In this document: in pieces, positions 35,962-46,815 of the stretch
Numbering within the stretch: position 1 is the stretch's first letter
Layout: the number at the start of each line of letters is the position of its first letter
Origin: Bradyrhizobium sp. CCBAU 51627
GTDB taxonomy: Bacteria > Pseudomonadota > Alphaproteobacteria > Rhizobiales > Xanthobacteraceae
Length of the DNA: 64,000 nt
NCBI RefSeq assembly: GCF_028128765.1
Contig: NZ_LBJG01000082.1
Span: forward strand, 21,295-85,294
Reading direction: 5' to 3'
Program-made: the position numbers and the translations under genes
Notes under the pieces: model-generated
The model's input: the letters and a program-made list of their open reading frames with translations, nothing else
Told to the model about the DNA's origin: nothing
The model's database searches: none

Positions 35962-38900
35962 GTGGCAACAAGAATGTCACCTATCCCAGGGCTTTCGGGT
36001 TACGTGCTGGTGCCCCTACGAGAAAGCACGGACTTTACCCTTTACCGCGGACGAAAGCACGACGACCCCTCGCCGCTCCTAGCGATCGCACTCTTCGAAC
36101 GGCCGTCGCCTCAGAGTATTAGGCGGCTGATGCACGAATACTCGCTCGGAGCGGAACTCGATCCCGCGTGGGCCGCCAAGCCTCTGGCCGTTACTCGTCA
36201 CGAAGGGCGGACGATCCTCTTACTCAAGGACCCTGGCGGTCAGCCGCTGGATCGGATTCTTGAGCGTGACCAAGGGCAACCGCTAGACCTCACTCGTTTC
36301 CTTAGCACCGCCATTGGGTTGGCAAGAGCACTCGGTCAAGTCCATCAGCGGGGCCTCATACATAAGGATATCAAGCCTGCGAATGTCCTCGTCGACGACG
36401 CCGCCAACGCGTGGCTAACGGGATTCGGGATTGCATCCCAACTTCCGCGCGAGCGCCAGTCACCCGAGGCTCCTGAGCTCTTAGCGGGAACGCTCGCTTA
36501 CATGGCACCCGAGCAGACGGGACGAATGAATCGTTCGATCGACTCTCGGAGCGACCTTTACTCGCTTGGAGTGACGTTTTACGAAATGCTGACCGGAAGC
36601 CTGCCATTCTCGGCCTGCGATCCGATGGAATGGGTACACTGCCACATTGCCCAACATCCACCCGCACCCAGCGAGCGAGTCGGAGCCGTGCCGGCCTCGG
36701 TGTCTGCGATCACTATGAAGTTGCTCTCCAAGACGGCGGAGGAACGGTATCAGACAGCGGCAGGAGTTGAGAGCGATCTTCGGCGCTGCTTGACACAATG
36801 GCAGTCCCGGCGACAGATCGATGACTTCTCTCCTGGCGCTCGAGACGTCCCCGATCGTCTCAGGGTCCCCGAAAAGCTGTATGGGAGAGACCGGGAGGTT
36901 GACCGTCTGCTCACTGCCTTCGACCGCATCGTTGGCGGTGGCCGGGCGGAACTTGTGCTTGTCTCTGGACACTCTGGCATCGGCAAATCCGCGGTCGTCA
37001 ACGAGCTCCACAAATCGCTCGTACCACCACGAGGCTTGTTTGCCTCAGGCAAATCCGAACGTGACAAGCGCGACATTCCGCATGCTGCCTTGGCCCAAGC
37101 GTTTCAGAGACTGGTCCAGCGGCTCCTCAGCCAAAGCGAGGAAGACCTGCGCAAATGGCGGGACATACTTCGTGAGGCTCTGGATGCGAACGGACTTCTT
37201 CTTGTCGATCTCGTTCCTGAATTAAGGCATGTCATTGGCGAGCAGCCGCCAGTGCCTGAATTGCCGCCGCAGGAGGCGCAGAAACGTTTTCAAACTGTGT
37301 TTCGACGCTTCATCAGCGTGTTTGCGCAGCCTGAACATCCCCTCGCCCTGTTCCTAGATGACATGCAATGGCTGGATGTCGCAACCCTTGACCTCCTGCA
37401 AGATCTGTTGACGCACAGCGATCTCCGACACTTGCTGATTATCGGTGCGTATCGGGACAACGAGGTCAATACCACCCATTCTTTAGTACGGAAGCTAGAC
37501 GCGATCCGTCAGGCCGGAGCTGCGGTGCAAGACATCGTTCTCACGCCACTCAGTCGCGGCGATCTAGGTAGACTGCTAGCAGACACCCTTCAATGCAAAC
37601 TGGCGCGTGCCGCCCCGCTGGCGGAATTGATTCACGAGAAGACCACTGGAAATCCGTACTTCGCGATTCAGTTCATTTCTACTCTGGTGGATGAACGCCT
37701 CCTGACATTTGATTACAGCGCGCGGCGTTGGGTATGGGATCTGCGCAGCATCCATGCCAAAGAGTTCACGGATAACGTCGCAGAGCTGATGGTCGATAAG
37801 TTGAAGCGCCTTCAGCCCGCAACGCAGATGGTACTCCAGCAGCTCGCCTGCCTGGGCAACACCTCGGATTTCGAAACGCTTCGGATAGGCTATCAAGGCT
37901 CGCTTGAGAGCATGCACGACCGTCTCTTCGAGGCCGTGCGATTGGGCCTGATTTTCCGTACGGATAATTCCTATGGATTCACGCACGACCGCGTCCAGGA
38001 GGCAGCCTATTCGCTCATACCGATGGACCTGCGTGGCGAGGCTCACCTTCGCATGGGAATGCTCCTCGCCAGGCACACGCCAGCTGAAAAACGTGAGGAA
38101 GCGATATTTGAGATCGTCAACCAACTCAATCGGGGCTCTCATCTCATCACCTTTGTAGAGGATCGGGAAAGCGTCGCAGAACTTAATTTGATCGCCGGCC
38201 GACGTGCGAAACTCTCGACGGCATACGACTCAGCGCTCAAATTTCTCAGGGCCGGCAGAGCCCTTCTTCCGGATGAGACTTGGGAACGAAATCACCGGCT
38301 GATTTACTCAATCGAGTATCTTACAGCCGAGTGCGAGCTGCTGGCCGTCACAGTTGGCCTCGCAGCCGGGGATCCGCTCGAGGAAGTGCAAAAAGAGTGC
38401 GAGAACGGGTTGGCATTTGCCAGGCGAGTGCGTTTTGGCCTGGTCATTGAGCACTGCGGAGCTCAACTCGGTCTGATCCTTACCTTGCGCGGGTTAACTG
38501 CACAGTTCGGGCGTCTGGATCATGAGGGATACAGCGAAGTGGATACCGAACGCCGCTTGGCTAGAAGCCCCGATCTACTGCTCGCTGAGTTTCATTACTG
38601 GACGCGAAAGCTGCAGGCGCATTTTTTGGCCGGAGACCTTGCGGCGGCGGTCGACGCCTCGCTGCACGCGGAACCTCTCCTGTGGACGTCGGCGGCGACT
38701 TTCGAGTTGGCGGAGTATCGTTTCTATGGTGCGTTGGCGCACGCGGCCGTCTGCGTTCACGCTACACTGGAGCAGAGATCGTCGCATTTCGATTCTGTTC
38801 TGGACCATCACCGACAACTCCAAGCCTGGGCGGAGGTCGACCCCGACACTTTTGAAGACCGCGCTGCCTTGGTAGCTGCCGAAATCGCCCGCATTGAAGG

Positions 38901-40818
38901 CCGGTTGCTGCAGGCTCAGGAGCTGTACGACCGGGCCATCCGCGAAGCTCACAGATATGGGTTCGTACACAACCAGGCAATTGCCAACGAGATTGCTGCG
39001 CGATTCTACGTGGAGCGCGGCCACGAGGAGATTGCGGCCATCTATCTGCGCGCGGCGCGGGCCTGCTATCTCCGCTGGGGAGCCGACGGAAAAGTTCGCC
39101 AACTCGAGGAGCTTCATCCTCATCTCAAAGTGGACAAGTCATTCTCGAGTCCCACGGCGACGATGGTGACCCCCAACGAGCAGCTTGATTTAGCTACCAT
39201 AATTAGAGTCTCGGAAGCGGTGTCCGGGGAAATTGTTTTCGAAAAACTAATCGACACGCTCTTGAGTCTAGCAATCGAACAGGCGGGTGCCGATCGAGGT
39301 GTCCTAATTCTGCCGCGTGCCGGCGAATTTAAAATTGAAGCAGAGGCTACAACAAGCAACGGCACCGTGACCGTTACCCTAAAACAGGCACGCGTCACGG
39401 CCGCGGATCTGCCGAAGTCTGTGTTTCACTACGTCCTCCGGACTAAAGAAAGCGTTCTCCTGCACGATGCTTCAGGTCAGAGCTCGTTTTCGACTGATGT
39501 TTATATTCGCGACCGCTGCTCACGTTCGGTGCTCTGTCTTCCGATACTGAAGCAGACCAGGTTAGTCGGCATGCTATACTTGGAGAACAACCTCGCGACT
39601 GGCGCGTTTACGCCTGCTCGAATGGTGGTCCTCACACTACTTGCTTCCCAAGCGGCTATCTCAATTGAGAATGCCGGCCTGTACCGAGAGCTAGCGGAGC
39701 GGGAGGCCAGGATTCGACGACTGGTGGACGCCAATATCATCGGCATTTTCGTTTGGGATCTTGAGGGCCGGATCATCGATGCCAATGACGCCTTTCTCCG
39801 CATTGTCGGATATGACCGCAACGATCTCATCTCCGGTCGACTGCGCTGGCGGGATCTGACGCCCACCGAATGGCGTGATTCCGACGACCGGCGAGTTGCG
39901 GAGCTGGACGCGACCGGAACCGCACACCCATATGAGAAGGAGTACCTCCAGAAGAGCGGCGGCCGGGTGCCAGTGCTGGTCGGGGCAGCGACGCTCGGTG
40001 AACCACACGAACAGGGCGTTGCCTTCGTGATCGACTTAACCGAGCGCAAGCGAGCAGAGGAGGAAATGCGCGAGAGCGAGCGACGTTACGCTGAGATGCA
40101 GATGGAGCTTGTGCACGCGAATCGCGTCGCGACAATGGGCCACCTGTCCGCGTCTATTGCCCATGAAGTTAACCAGCCAATCGGAGCGACACTCAACAAT
40201 GCTTCCGCCGCGTTGCGCTGGTTGAGCAAAGAACCAGCGGACCTGGAGAACGCTCGGCAGGCCCTCAACCGGATCTTTGCGAATGGCAACCGCCTCAGCG
40301 AAATAGTCGGCCGCATGCGCGCTCTCTTCAAAAAGGCGCCTCTCCGGTACGAAGACGTAGACATCAACGCAGCTATCTTAGAGGTGATCGCCCTGACCCG
40401 TGGTGAAGCCATGAAGAATGGCATTTCAGTGCAGTCACACCTTTTGGAGAGCTTGCCGCCCGTTCAAGGGGATCGGGTGCAGGTGCAACAAGTGATCATG
40501 AACCTGATCATCAACGCGATCGAAGCCATGAACTCGGTCTGTGAGGAGATGCGAGAGCTAGTGATCACCACCAGCAAAAGTGAACCGGATGGCGTGCTTG
40601 TCGAAGTCCAGGACTCGGGTCCGGGTCTGAGTTCTGTGGACCTCGAGCGCGTCTTCGAGGCGTTCAATACGACCAAGCCCAGTGGCTTAGGGATGGGACT
40701 ATCGATCTGCCGCACCATCGTCGAAGCGCACGGGGGACGACTGTGGGCCGCCGCTGCCGTTCCTCGGGGAGCAATTTTTCGATTTACGCTGCCCTCACAG
40801 GCAAATCGAGTTGCGTGA
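35962..40818 (+). CDS. Trifunctional Ser/Thr kinase-like / AAA ATPase / sensor histidine kinase
   Basis: A 1618-residue cytoplasmic signalling protein. Domains in order are: Ser/Thr kinase-like (10-275), AAA-type ATPase with Walker A GHSGIGKS (336-343), a long helical TPR-like region (600-1060), GAF (about 1080-1230), PAS (about 1250-1365) and a histidine kinase. The phosphoacceptor His1401 lies in SIAHEVNQPIG, followed by N box NLIINAIEAM and G boxes DSGPGL and GLGMGLSI. In the first domain the catalytic loop is present (HKDIKPANV, Asp136), but the metal-binding DFG is GFG (Gly154) and the usual ATP-anchoring lysine is not obvious, so it may not phosphorylate. The start is GTG 35962; ATG 35974 is possible. 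No partner regulator adjacent. Confidence 0.9.
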   Translation: MATRMSPIPGLSGYVLVPLRESTDFTLYRGRKHDDPSPLLAIALFERPSPQSIRRLMHEYSLGAELDPAWAAKPLAVTRHEGRTILLLKDPGGQPLDRILERDQGQPLDLTRFLSTAIGLARALGQVHQRGLIHKDIKPANVLVDDAANAWLTGFGIASQLPRERQSPEAPELLAGTLAYMAPEQTGRMNRSIDSRSDLYSLGVTFYEMLTGSLPFSACDPMEWVHCHIAQHPPAPSERVGAVPASVSAITMKLLSKTAEERYQTAAGVESDLRRCLTQWQSRRQIDDFSPGARDVPDRLRVPEKLYGRDREVDRLLTAFDRIVGGGRAELVLVSGHSGIGKSAVVNELHKSLVPPRGLFASGKSERDKRDIPHAALAQAFQRLVQRLLSQSEEDLRKWRDILREALDANGLLLVDLVPELRHVIGEQPPVPELPPQEAQKRFQTVFRRFISVFAQPEHPLALFLDDMQWLDVATLDLLQDLLTHSDLRHLLIIGAYRDNEVNTTHSLVRKLDAIRQAGAAVQDIVLTPLSRGDLGRLLADTLQCKLARAAPLAELIHEKTTGNPYFAIQFISTLVDERLLTFDYSARRWVWDLRSIHAKEFTDNVAELMVDKLKRLQPATQMVLQQLACLGNTSDFETLRIGYQGSLESMHDRLFEAVRLGLIFRTDNSYGFTHDRVQEAAYSLIPMDLRGEAHLRMGMLLARHTPAEKREEAIFEIVNQLNRGSHLITFVEDRESVAELNLIAGRRAKLSTAYDSALKFLRAGRALLPDETWERNHRLIYSIEYLTAECELLAVTVGLAAGDPLEEVQKECENGLAFARRVRFGLVIEHCGAQLGLILTLRGLTAQFGRLDHEGYSEVDTERRLARSPDLLLAEFHYWTRKLQAHFLAGDLAAAVDASLHAEPLLWTSAATFELAEYRFYGALAHAAVCVHATLEQRSSHFDSVLDHHRQLQAWAEVDPDTFEDRAALVAAEIARIEGRLLQAQELYDRAIREAHRYGFVHNQAIANEIAARFYVERGHEEIAAIYLRAARACYLRWGADGKVRQLEELHPHLKVDKSFSSPTATMVTPNEQLDLATIIRVSEAVSGEIVFEKLIDTLLSLAIEQAGADRGVLILPRAGEFKIEAEATTSNGTVTVTLKQARVTAADLPKSVFHYVLRTKESVLLHDASGQSSFSTDVYIRDRCSRSVLCLPILKQTRLVGMLYLENNLATGAFTPARMVVLTLLASQAAISIENAGLYRELAEREARIRRLVDANIIGIFVWDLEGRIIDANDAFLRIVGYDRNDLISGRLRWRDLTPTEWRDSDDRRVAELDATGTAHPYEKEYLQKSGGRVPVLVGAATLGEPHEQGVAFVIDLTERKRAEEEMRESERRYAEMQMELVHANRVATMGHLSASIAHEVNQPIGATLNNASAALRWLSKEPADLENARQALNRIFANGNRLSEIVGRMRALFKKAPLRYEDVDINAAILEVIALTRGEAMKNGISVQSHLLESLPPVQGDRVQVQQVIMNLIINAIEAMNSVCEEMRELVITTSKSEPDGVLVEVQDSGPGLSSVDLERVFEAFNTTKPSGLGMGLSICRTIVEAHGGRLWAAAAVPRGAIFRFTLPSQANRVA

Positions 40819-41881
40819 ACCGGCAACAAGAAGCCGGTCTCGTCGGTGTGATCTCCTGCGTGATTTCGAGCGCTCTCCGTCGCGCCGGCGATAGAGTCGC
40901 ACCACTATCGCCCTCGCCCGCTCAGCAAGCTTGGTGCAATAACCGATCTTGCCTTTACAAGCCTGCCTTGCACTAACGTTCACAATCGCTCCGCCCCGAC
41001 TGCCGACCTGACTTCCAAAACACCATTGAACGTTCGAGCAATTGGATGAACCGTGGATGGCGACGCTATTGCTGGAGTCGGCACGCCAGGGCGCGGGCAC
41101 CATGGAATAGAGGCTCGACAAACCGCAAGAATGATAACGCTGTAGCAAGAACTGCGCTTAACGCCGCGACCAAGCCGCTCTATCTATTGCTAGCAAGAGC
41201 ACCGAACACCCCGACGATACGGACAAGCACAATGTGCACCTTGTTAATTGAGCAAACTGAATCGTCCGCACGCGCCGTTGTGACCGACCAGAATGCCGAG
41301 TGCTATGACCACCCCACGCGCCTGCTGCGCCTTAAATCGACAGGAACAACGCTCGGGCCGCTACAACTAAAGCTGGAGAAATGAAATGCGCGACTGCGGA
41401 GTTTCCAAGCGAAAATGATGTTTGACTCTGCTCTATTCCAATGTTGCCGAGCGCCCCCGCTGCTTGGCGACGCTCAAAGAGTCCGCCAGGAAGCGTACGA
41501 ACTCACAAACCTCAGCGGCGGCCGGCGCGTCGCGGATTCCACATGACGCACAGACATCAACTAACCAAACATTCGATGCATTTAATAGGCGCAATCTGAA
41601 GTCGCCATCGACACAGCGAGATTGGATCGAGGCATGCACAGTCTGGACGATCGAACGCGTTTCTCGGACTCGCAGATTAGGCTGATGTCAACTTCCGCGA
41701 CATTGGTCGAAGGCAGCGTCAGCGAGAACACTTTTGCCAATGTTCAGGCCGAGACTTCCAGGCCGGTGCACATCAATTTTTTCGTAGAAAGCTCCCCGAC
41801 ACCCCCTTTGACCGTCTCCTCTCCCAACCATGGCAACGAATTAAAATGGTTCGGACCATCACCACTCCTCCGGGTGTGAGC
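40819..41881. other. 1-kb spacer without recognisable gene
   Basis: Several short frames exist on the plus strand (for example near 41046-41384 and 41422-41685), but none has a good ribosome binding site or recognisable product. The promoter of the LysR gene should lie at its right end. Confidence 0.4.
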
Positions 41882-42958
41882 ATGCATCTGCAATTTCATC
41901 AGGTGCGATACTTCTTGGCCCTCGCGAGGACGCTCAATTTTACGCAGGCTGCTAAGCAATGTAATGTAACCCAACCGGCACTGACAAAGGCGGTCCACAA
42001 GCTGGAGGAGGAGCTAGGCGGCGCGTTGATTCACCGTGAGCGTCGTTTCACCCAGCTCACCGAGCTGGGCAAGATAATTCTACCCACGCTGGAGGGGGTA
42101 TTTGCCGCCGCAGAGGCCGTAAGGCTTCAGGCGCGAAGCTATCAAAAGAAGGCAATTGCCCGGCTCAAGATTGGGCTTGCGCCCTCAATTTCCGCCGCAC
42201 TGATCACGGAATTGCTCCTGGAACTCGCCAGGATTATCCCTGAACTGAGATTCGACTTACGCGAAGCCGATGGCGACGAGCTCGTAGAGTTGCTTTTGGA
42301 TGGCGAAATTAATGCGGCCCTGGTCGGCGAGGCTGTGGAGCTACCTGAGAGAATCGACCATTGGCCGCTCTTCCAAGAACGCTATGTACTTGTCCTCTCT
42401 CGAGAACATGCGATGACGAGCAGAACCGCTATCTCCATCCAAGATTTGCGCGACGTGGTATTTCTCGAAAGGCCCGGATGTGACGTCGTGGGCCGGTTCC
42501 TGCGGGAGTGTTTTGTCGACTATCCTGGTCCTAAAGTTGTGCACACCAGTGATCAGGAAAGGCATCTCCAGCAAATGGCATCCGCCGGATTTGGAGCCAT
42601 CTTGGTCCCAGAGCATGCTCCTAGGCTGCCGTCGCTGGCTACTATTCCGATTGAGGGCGACCCAGTTCGGCGTGAGGTGCAGCTCCTGGCCGTAGCGGGG
42701 AGGCAATATTCGCCGGCGCTTGACGCGTTCATCAAGATTGTGCGTACCCGCGACTGGACAAGTGCGCTGGAAAGACTCCGAGACGCATCTGCCCCTGCCT
42801 CAAACAACGACAACATTCGCAACGCTGGCCCGCAACATGGAGATTCCTTATTTGAACCTCGAATCCGGGGCGATCGCCCAAGCGATTGTGAAACAAGTCG
42901 GAGCAGAGATCTGGAAGCGCGGCCATCCCGCCAACCGCACTCAATAGGGCGGCGCTGA
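41882..42958 (+). CDS. LysR-family transcriptional regulator
   Basis: A 358-residue LysR regulator. The N-terminal winged helix-turn-helix (residues 1-62) includes VRYFLALARTLNFTQAAKQC and VTQPALTKAVHKLEEELGG. The effector domain has the usual two lobes (LKIGLAPSIS, then LLLDGEINAALVG and GFGAILVPEHAPRLP). The C terminus runs about 55 residues past the family end in a polar, low-complexity stretch, which suggests loss of the original stop. A damaged paralogue lies at 50598-51430. No adjacent target gene; the redox genes at 45.9-50.6 kb are candidates. Confidence 0.88.
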   Translation: MHLQFHQVRYFLALARTLNFTQAAKQCNVTQPALTKAVHKLEEELGGALIHRERRFTQLTELGKIILPTLEGVFAAAEAVRLQARSYQKKAIARLKIGLAPSISAALITELLLELARIIPELRFDLREADGDELVELLLDGEINAALVGEAVELPERIDHWPLFQERYVLVLSREHAMTSRTAISIQDLRDVVFLERPGCDVVGRFLRECFVDYPGPKVVHTSDQERHLQQMASAGFGAILVPEHAPRLPSLATIPIEGDPVRREVQLLAVAGRQYSPALDAFIKIVRTRDWTSALERLRDASAPASNNDNIRNAGPQHGDSLFEPRIRGDRPSDCETSRSRDLEARPSRQPHSIGRR

Positions 42959-43471
42959 CTGCTCGCGAGACGCTCAGTGTGGGCGGTCGCATTAAGTCGA
43001 TGCGCCCTGCGGTGCGACGTGGCGAAGCTAGCGTCGTTCGACTCTGCTTTCTTCTTGGTGGATCGATTTCTAACTCTCTGCTGCGATACAGGCACAGAGC
43101 ACTGCTTCGTACATCTCTACCTCATAGAGAATCGTCCTAGCTGTACCGCAGTCGCATGTCGGAGCGATGTGGCATTTCTCACATGGGCTCTGATGCATGG
43201 CCGCGAATTTGCTCGCCCTTTTTTAAACGAGAGGCTCTGCCGACCTCGGGCCAGTCGTACTCTTGTCGGTGTTTCCGTAACCCTCAACTGCAGCACAAGC
43301 GCTACAACACCAGAACTCCCCGCCAATGCAGATGATGGCAATCCCCCGATTTTGGGCATTGCGCAGCCTGGCAATAATGATTGTCTATCGACTTGATTGC
43401 GAGAGGTGATTTTCATCGCCGAGGTTGCAAGGTTAATCTCGTTGGGTGTTCAAAAACGAGAAGGAGCTACC
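42959..43471. other. Spacer with repeat copy E
   Basis: About 500 bases between the LysR gene and the secreted-protein gene. Contains repeat copy E at 43370-43414; otherwise no supported gene. Confidence 0.45.
43370..43414 (+). repeat. Dispersed 43-bp repeat, copy E
   Basis: Contains CAATAATGATTG, CTATCGA and GAGAGGTGATTTT. It ends 57 bases before the ATG at 43472, matching copy D and the gene at 12875. Confidence 0.8.
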
Positions 43472-43843
43472 ATGAAGACTCAAATCCGCAGCATAGCGGT
43501 TGCGCTTGCAGTTGCGGTTCCTATCGCAGTCGTCGCCACGGCTGACTCGTCGGCAGCGCCGATCAATGCCACATCGATCAAGGCGGGTGTACCTAGCGGA
43601 ATGACAGCGGCGCGCTACCGGGTACGGCGGAGCCATCCCTACCCTCATCACTGGAGCCACCCCGCTTATTATTCGGGCTGGGGCTATCCGGCCTATGGTT
43701 CGTATTGGGGTTACCCGACTGATGAATCATACGATGGGGCCTACGATTCCGGAAACTACGGGTCAGGTTGCTTGCCCGGACCTCGTGTCGGCGCATTTGC
43801 AACAGCACCCTGGACTGACACCCCGACGTGTGCGCCGTATTGA
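43472..43843 (+). CDS. Secreted Gly/Tyr-rich small protein
   Basis: A 123-residue exported protein with a signal peptide (1-29, cleavage near SSA-AP) and the linker APINATSIKAGVPSG, like the leader of the protein at 12875. The mature part is rich in Tyr, Gly, Ser and Pro (HPAYYSGWGYPAYGSYWGYP), with two Cys near the end. It is probably secreted or bound to the envelope. GAAGGAG lies just before the ATG, and repeat copy E lies upstream. A decayed copy lies at about 59670-59832. Function unknown. Confidence 0.7.
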   Translation: MKTQIRSIAVALAVAVPIAVVATADSSAAPINATSIKAGVPSGMTAARYRVRRSHPYPHHWSHPAYYSGWGYPAYGSYWGYPTDESYDGAYDSGNYGSGCLPGPRVGAFATAPWTDTPTCAPY

Positions 43844-44827
43844 TGAGATCTCCTACCCTTCCGGGGAGCTGGACAAACGCGTTAGCGTCCCAACTCGTCT
43901 GGAACGGGCGGCGCGTAGGACGAATGGTGACAGCAAGGCTTGGCAGCGCGCGGCCCCTCAAGCCGCCGCTAGCTGTGACATCCTTGAGATGTTAGCGGGC
44001 TTCAGCTCTCCGCGCCTCGCCCGCTGGGGCGTCAGCAGCAATGCTTCGAGGGGTCGGATTATTTCCGGTTACCCTCAAAGACCGACATCGCTTCCATGAT
44101 GGAGGCGGAGGACGCTGCCTGACCCGCCGATCTGCGAAGGTGGAGCTGCTGAGCATCGCCCAAGCACCTTCCACAGCCGGTCGTCTTCGAACTTGAACAC
44201 CATCTCCTCGCCAGCCGCCTCGGGTTGTATTCGCAACAGCCGACGCTCGAGTTGCATCGCGTCAGGCAGCATCGGGCCAACAAGCTGACATCCCGGTGCG
44301 ACGTATAATTACGCAATAAGAGCGTGAGCGCATTCAGCGCAAGCGAGCGGCATTTCAATGGAAAATTCTTTGTTAGATTGGCCGTTCGTTTCCAGAAGAA
44401 ACGGGTCTACGCAGTGCGTAAGCATCTGCGGAATTTTTAAATCGAAGAGCCACTGCAGCGTCGTCTCGTTCGATGACGGCCCCCGACCTGATCGAGTTAG
44501 AGGTACGGCGGACGCGCTCTCGCGGTCTTGCGGGCCCGGCCGATTACAACCGGGAGCGTTCAAAAGGAAACAATTTCCGCGTGAGCCCGTTCTGAAGGCT
44601 CGTATCTTCAGTTTAACACTGAGCGCTTCAGACGCGTGGCCGCCACAGAGAATGAAAACCATAACGATGCTGCATTTCTAAAGGCTCACAAACAAGAATA
44701 CATTCTCCGTACACCTCATCGATACTCCGTGGCAAACCGCGTCAAGCATCGGTTGATCTCGTTCGCCGCTCCTACTCTCGATGTCACAAGAACTCAAATG
44801 AGCAGCAAAGCAAGCAGGAGTAGCGCT
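43844..44827. other. 1-kb spacer with motif shared with 56.8 kb
   Basis: No supported gene. Bases 44651-44684 (ATAACGAT followed by GCATTT) resemble 56843-56876; both sites lie upstream of paralogous small membrane protein genes. Confidence 0.4.
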
Positions 44828-45247
44828 ATGCCCATTCGCCGCATCACCAGGTCTATCCAGACCTACATCATTGACTATCCTGCAGCCAGCGTCTTGATGA
44901 TCGCGCCCTTTCGATTGAACTTTAGCAAGAAGAGGCCTGTCGCACCCTGGCTTTGGGCGGTGGCTCGCATGACGGCGTTTCTGCCGCCCACTCTCGCGGA
45001 CCACGCGATGGGGCTCGTCCGGGTCATTCGTTACTGGCTGCATCCGTGGATGGATGGCGCACTTGGCGCAATTTCCCTTACTCCCTCGCCTGCCCTCCAT
45101 TTTGGTGGGATCGACATTTGTTGCTACCCGGTTCTCGCCGCTGCGGTCTTGCTCACGGCCCAAACCCTTAGTGCGATTGAAACTGGCACTGCCCTGGTAA
45201 CCAACCTAGTCCCTCGGGCTATCATGTCGCGATCGCTTCAATTTTAA
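44828..45247 (+). CDS. Small membrane protein, paralogue of 57030
   Basis: A 139-residue protein with several hydrophobic segments. It shares IDYPAASVLMIAPF, then LADHAMGLVRVIRYWLHPWM, with the protein at 57030 (IDYPIAFLLIVAPF, DHPTGLVRIIPYRMHLWV). The second half is less hydrophobic than in the paralogue and the C terminus differs, so this copy may be decaying. AGGAG lies seven bases before the ATG. Family unknown to me; the layout is like small four-helix inner-membrane proteins. Confidence 0.6.
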   Translation: MPIRRITRSIQTYIIDYPAASVLMIAPFRLNFSKKRPVAPWLWAVARMTAFLPPTLADHAMGLVRVIRYWLHPWMDGALGAISLTPSPALHFGGIDICCYPVLAAAVLLTAQTLSAIETGTALVTNLVPRAIMSRSLQF

Positions 45248-45897
45248 CACCGTCGCAGAACAAGGATATGTCGCGCCTACCCTGAATGAATCATTCGTCT
45301 CCAGCGATAATGCGATTGAGACGCTTCGCACAGCCACTTACCCTTTCAATTAATCAAGACAAGCGCATGGGTGGGCGGAGAGGGCCAGTCCCTACATTCT
45401 GTACGGCGGCGCTTGGCCAGTGCGGAGCTCTTCCCTTGTGTTGAGACGCTCAGACGGCTGGGCGGCTGGCCGTCAAACCACCCGTTGTTGGTAGCCAACC
45501 GCTGGACGAGCGGATTAAGCAAGCCCCATAGACTCCGTCCCGACCAGCGGGCGTAACCGCGCTTCGGCTAGCTGACATTTCACCGAGATCCCTGTCGCGG
45601 TCGACAGGGTGAGAACCCGCTTTAAGCTGCGGATTACAATCAACCCTTTCCTGAACGTGATATAGCCTTCAGAGTCGCGTCGTACGCGCTGTATCGTCGT
45701 TAGCTTCGCCATCAACAATGAGCGACGAGTAGCCAAGGGACGCTCTATGAGGTCGAGCCAATGAGCTTTCTGCTCGATCTGGTCGGCCGAACCAAGATAG
45801 CTGATCCGCTAAATCGCGATGGATGGCTTACTTGCTTTCCTGCAGGCGACGAATCGACCTGGGACGGAACGCGCATGCATCCGCGCAGACGAGCCGC
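45248..45897. other. Spacer without recognisable gene
   Basis: About 650 bases. A 73-codon minus-strand frame at 45515-45736 lacks a ribosome binding site and family resemblance. Nothing else seen. Confidence 0.35.
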
Positions 45898-46815
45898 TTA
45901 CGGACGAACGCGAATGACCTTCTTTCCGCTGACACGCTCAACCTGGTTGAAGGTGGCAACAGCGTCATCGAGCGGCGAGACCATACCGATGTTCGGCCGC
46001 AGTCGTCCGTCTCGCACCCGCTGGACGATCTCACCCAGTTGGGCACGGTCGGCTTCGACGACAAAGTCGAGCACCAAGAAGTTGGCGGGCTGTATCTCGA
46101 TCGGCCCGACGATCGACACCAGCGTTCCGCCGGCTCTCATCAGGCGTGCAGACTGTTTCCCGATATCGCCACCAATGAGATCGAACACCAAATCGACGTC
46201 GCGGACGTCTTCCAAGGAGTCGTTCTCAAGGTCGACAAAATCTTGCGCGCCGAAGTCGAGCGCTTTCTGACGGTCTGCGGCCCGACCTGTGCCGATGACG
46301 TAGGCGCCGGCTTCACGTGCGAGCTGAGTCACCATCGATCCGACCGCGCCGGCAGCCCCATGCGCGAGGACGCGCTGGCCCGCCCGTAGACGTCCGTGGT
46401 CGAATAATCCCTGCCATGCAGTAAGGCCAGAGATGGGTAGGCTCGCACCCACTGTGAAGTCGACGTCGCCCGGCAGCGGCGCAAGATTGCGTGCCTCGAC
46501 CGCCACGTACTCCGCCAGCGTGCCGTCGCGATACCAGTCGGCGAGGCCGAACACCCGCTGTCCGACCGACAGCCCTGTCGTGCCATAGCCGAGAGCGACG
46601 ACCACTCCGGCCAACTCGTGCCCAGGAACTGAAGGTGTCCGATCGCGTTCGAGGCGATCGGTCCAGGTCGAGGGCCATGTCAACTCGGTCCCGACGAATC
46701 CCGACGCATGAACCTGAACGATAACATCATTTATCGCCGCCTCCGGCTTGGGCCGCTCGACTAGCTTCATTCCGACTGCTCCCGCAGCCTGGCTGGTCAC
46801 TGAAATGGCTTTCAT
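45898..46815 (-). CDS. NADPH:quinone-type medium-chain oxidoreductase
   Basis: A 305-residue enzyme of the zinc-independent MDR quinone oxidoreductase group. An N-terminal GroES-like domain (TPSVPGHELAGVVVALGYG) is followed by a Rossmann domain with the nucleotide-binding motif VLAHGAAGAVGSMVTQLA. The Cys/His ligands of zinc alcohol dehydrogenases are absent. It probably reduces quinones or enones with NADPH in the cytoplasm. AAGGTGG precedes the ATG at 46815. It is divergent from the ABM-domain gene at 47231 and shares an intergenic sequence motif with it. Confidence 0.88.
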   Translation of the reverse strand: MKAISVTSQAAGAVGMKLVERPKPEAAINDVIVQVHASGFVGTELTWPSTWTDRLERDRTPSVPGHELAGVVVALGYGTTGLSVGQRVFGLADWYRDGTLAEYVAVEARNLAPLPGDVDFTVGASLPISGLTAWQGLFDHGRLRAGQRVLAHGAAGAVGSMVTQLAREAGAYVIGTGRAADRQKALDFGAQDFVDLENDSLEDVRDVDLVFDLIGGDIGKQSARLMRAGGTLVSIVGPIEIQPANFLVLDFVVEADRAQLGEIVQRVRDGRLRPNIGMVSPLDDAVATFNQVERVSGKKVIRVRP

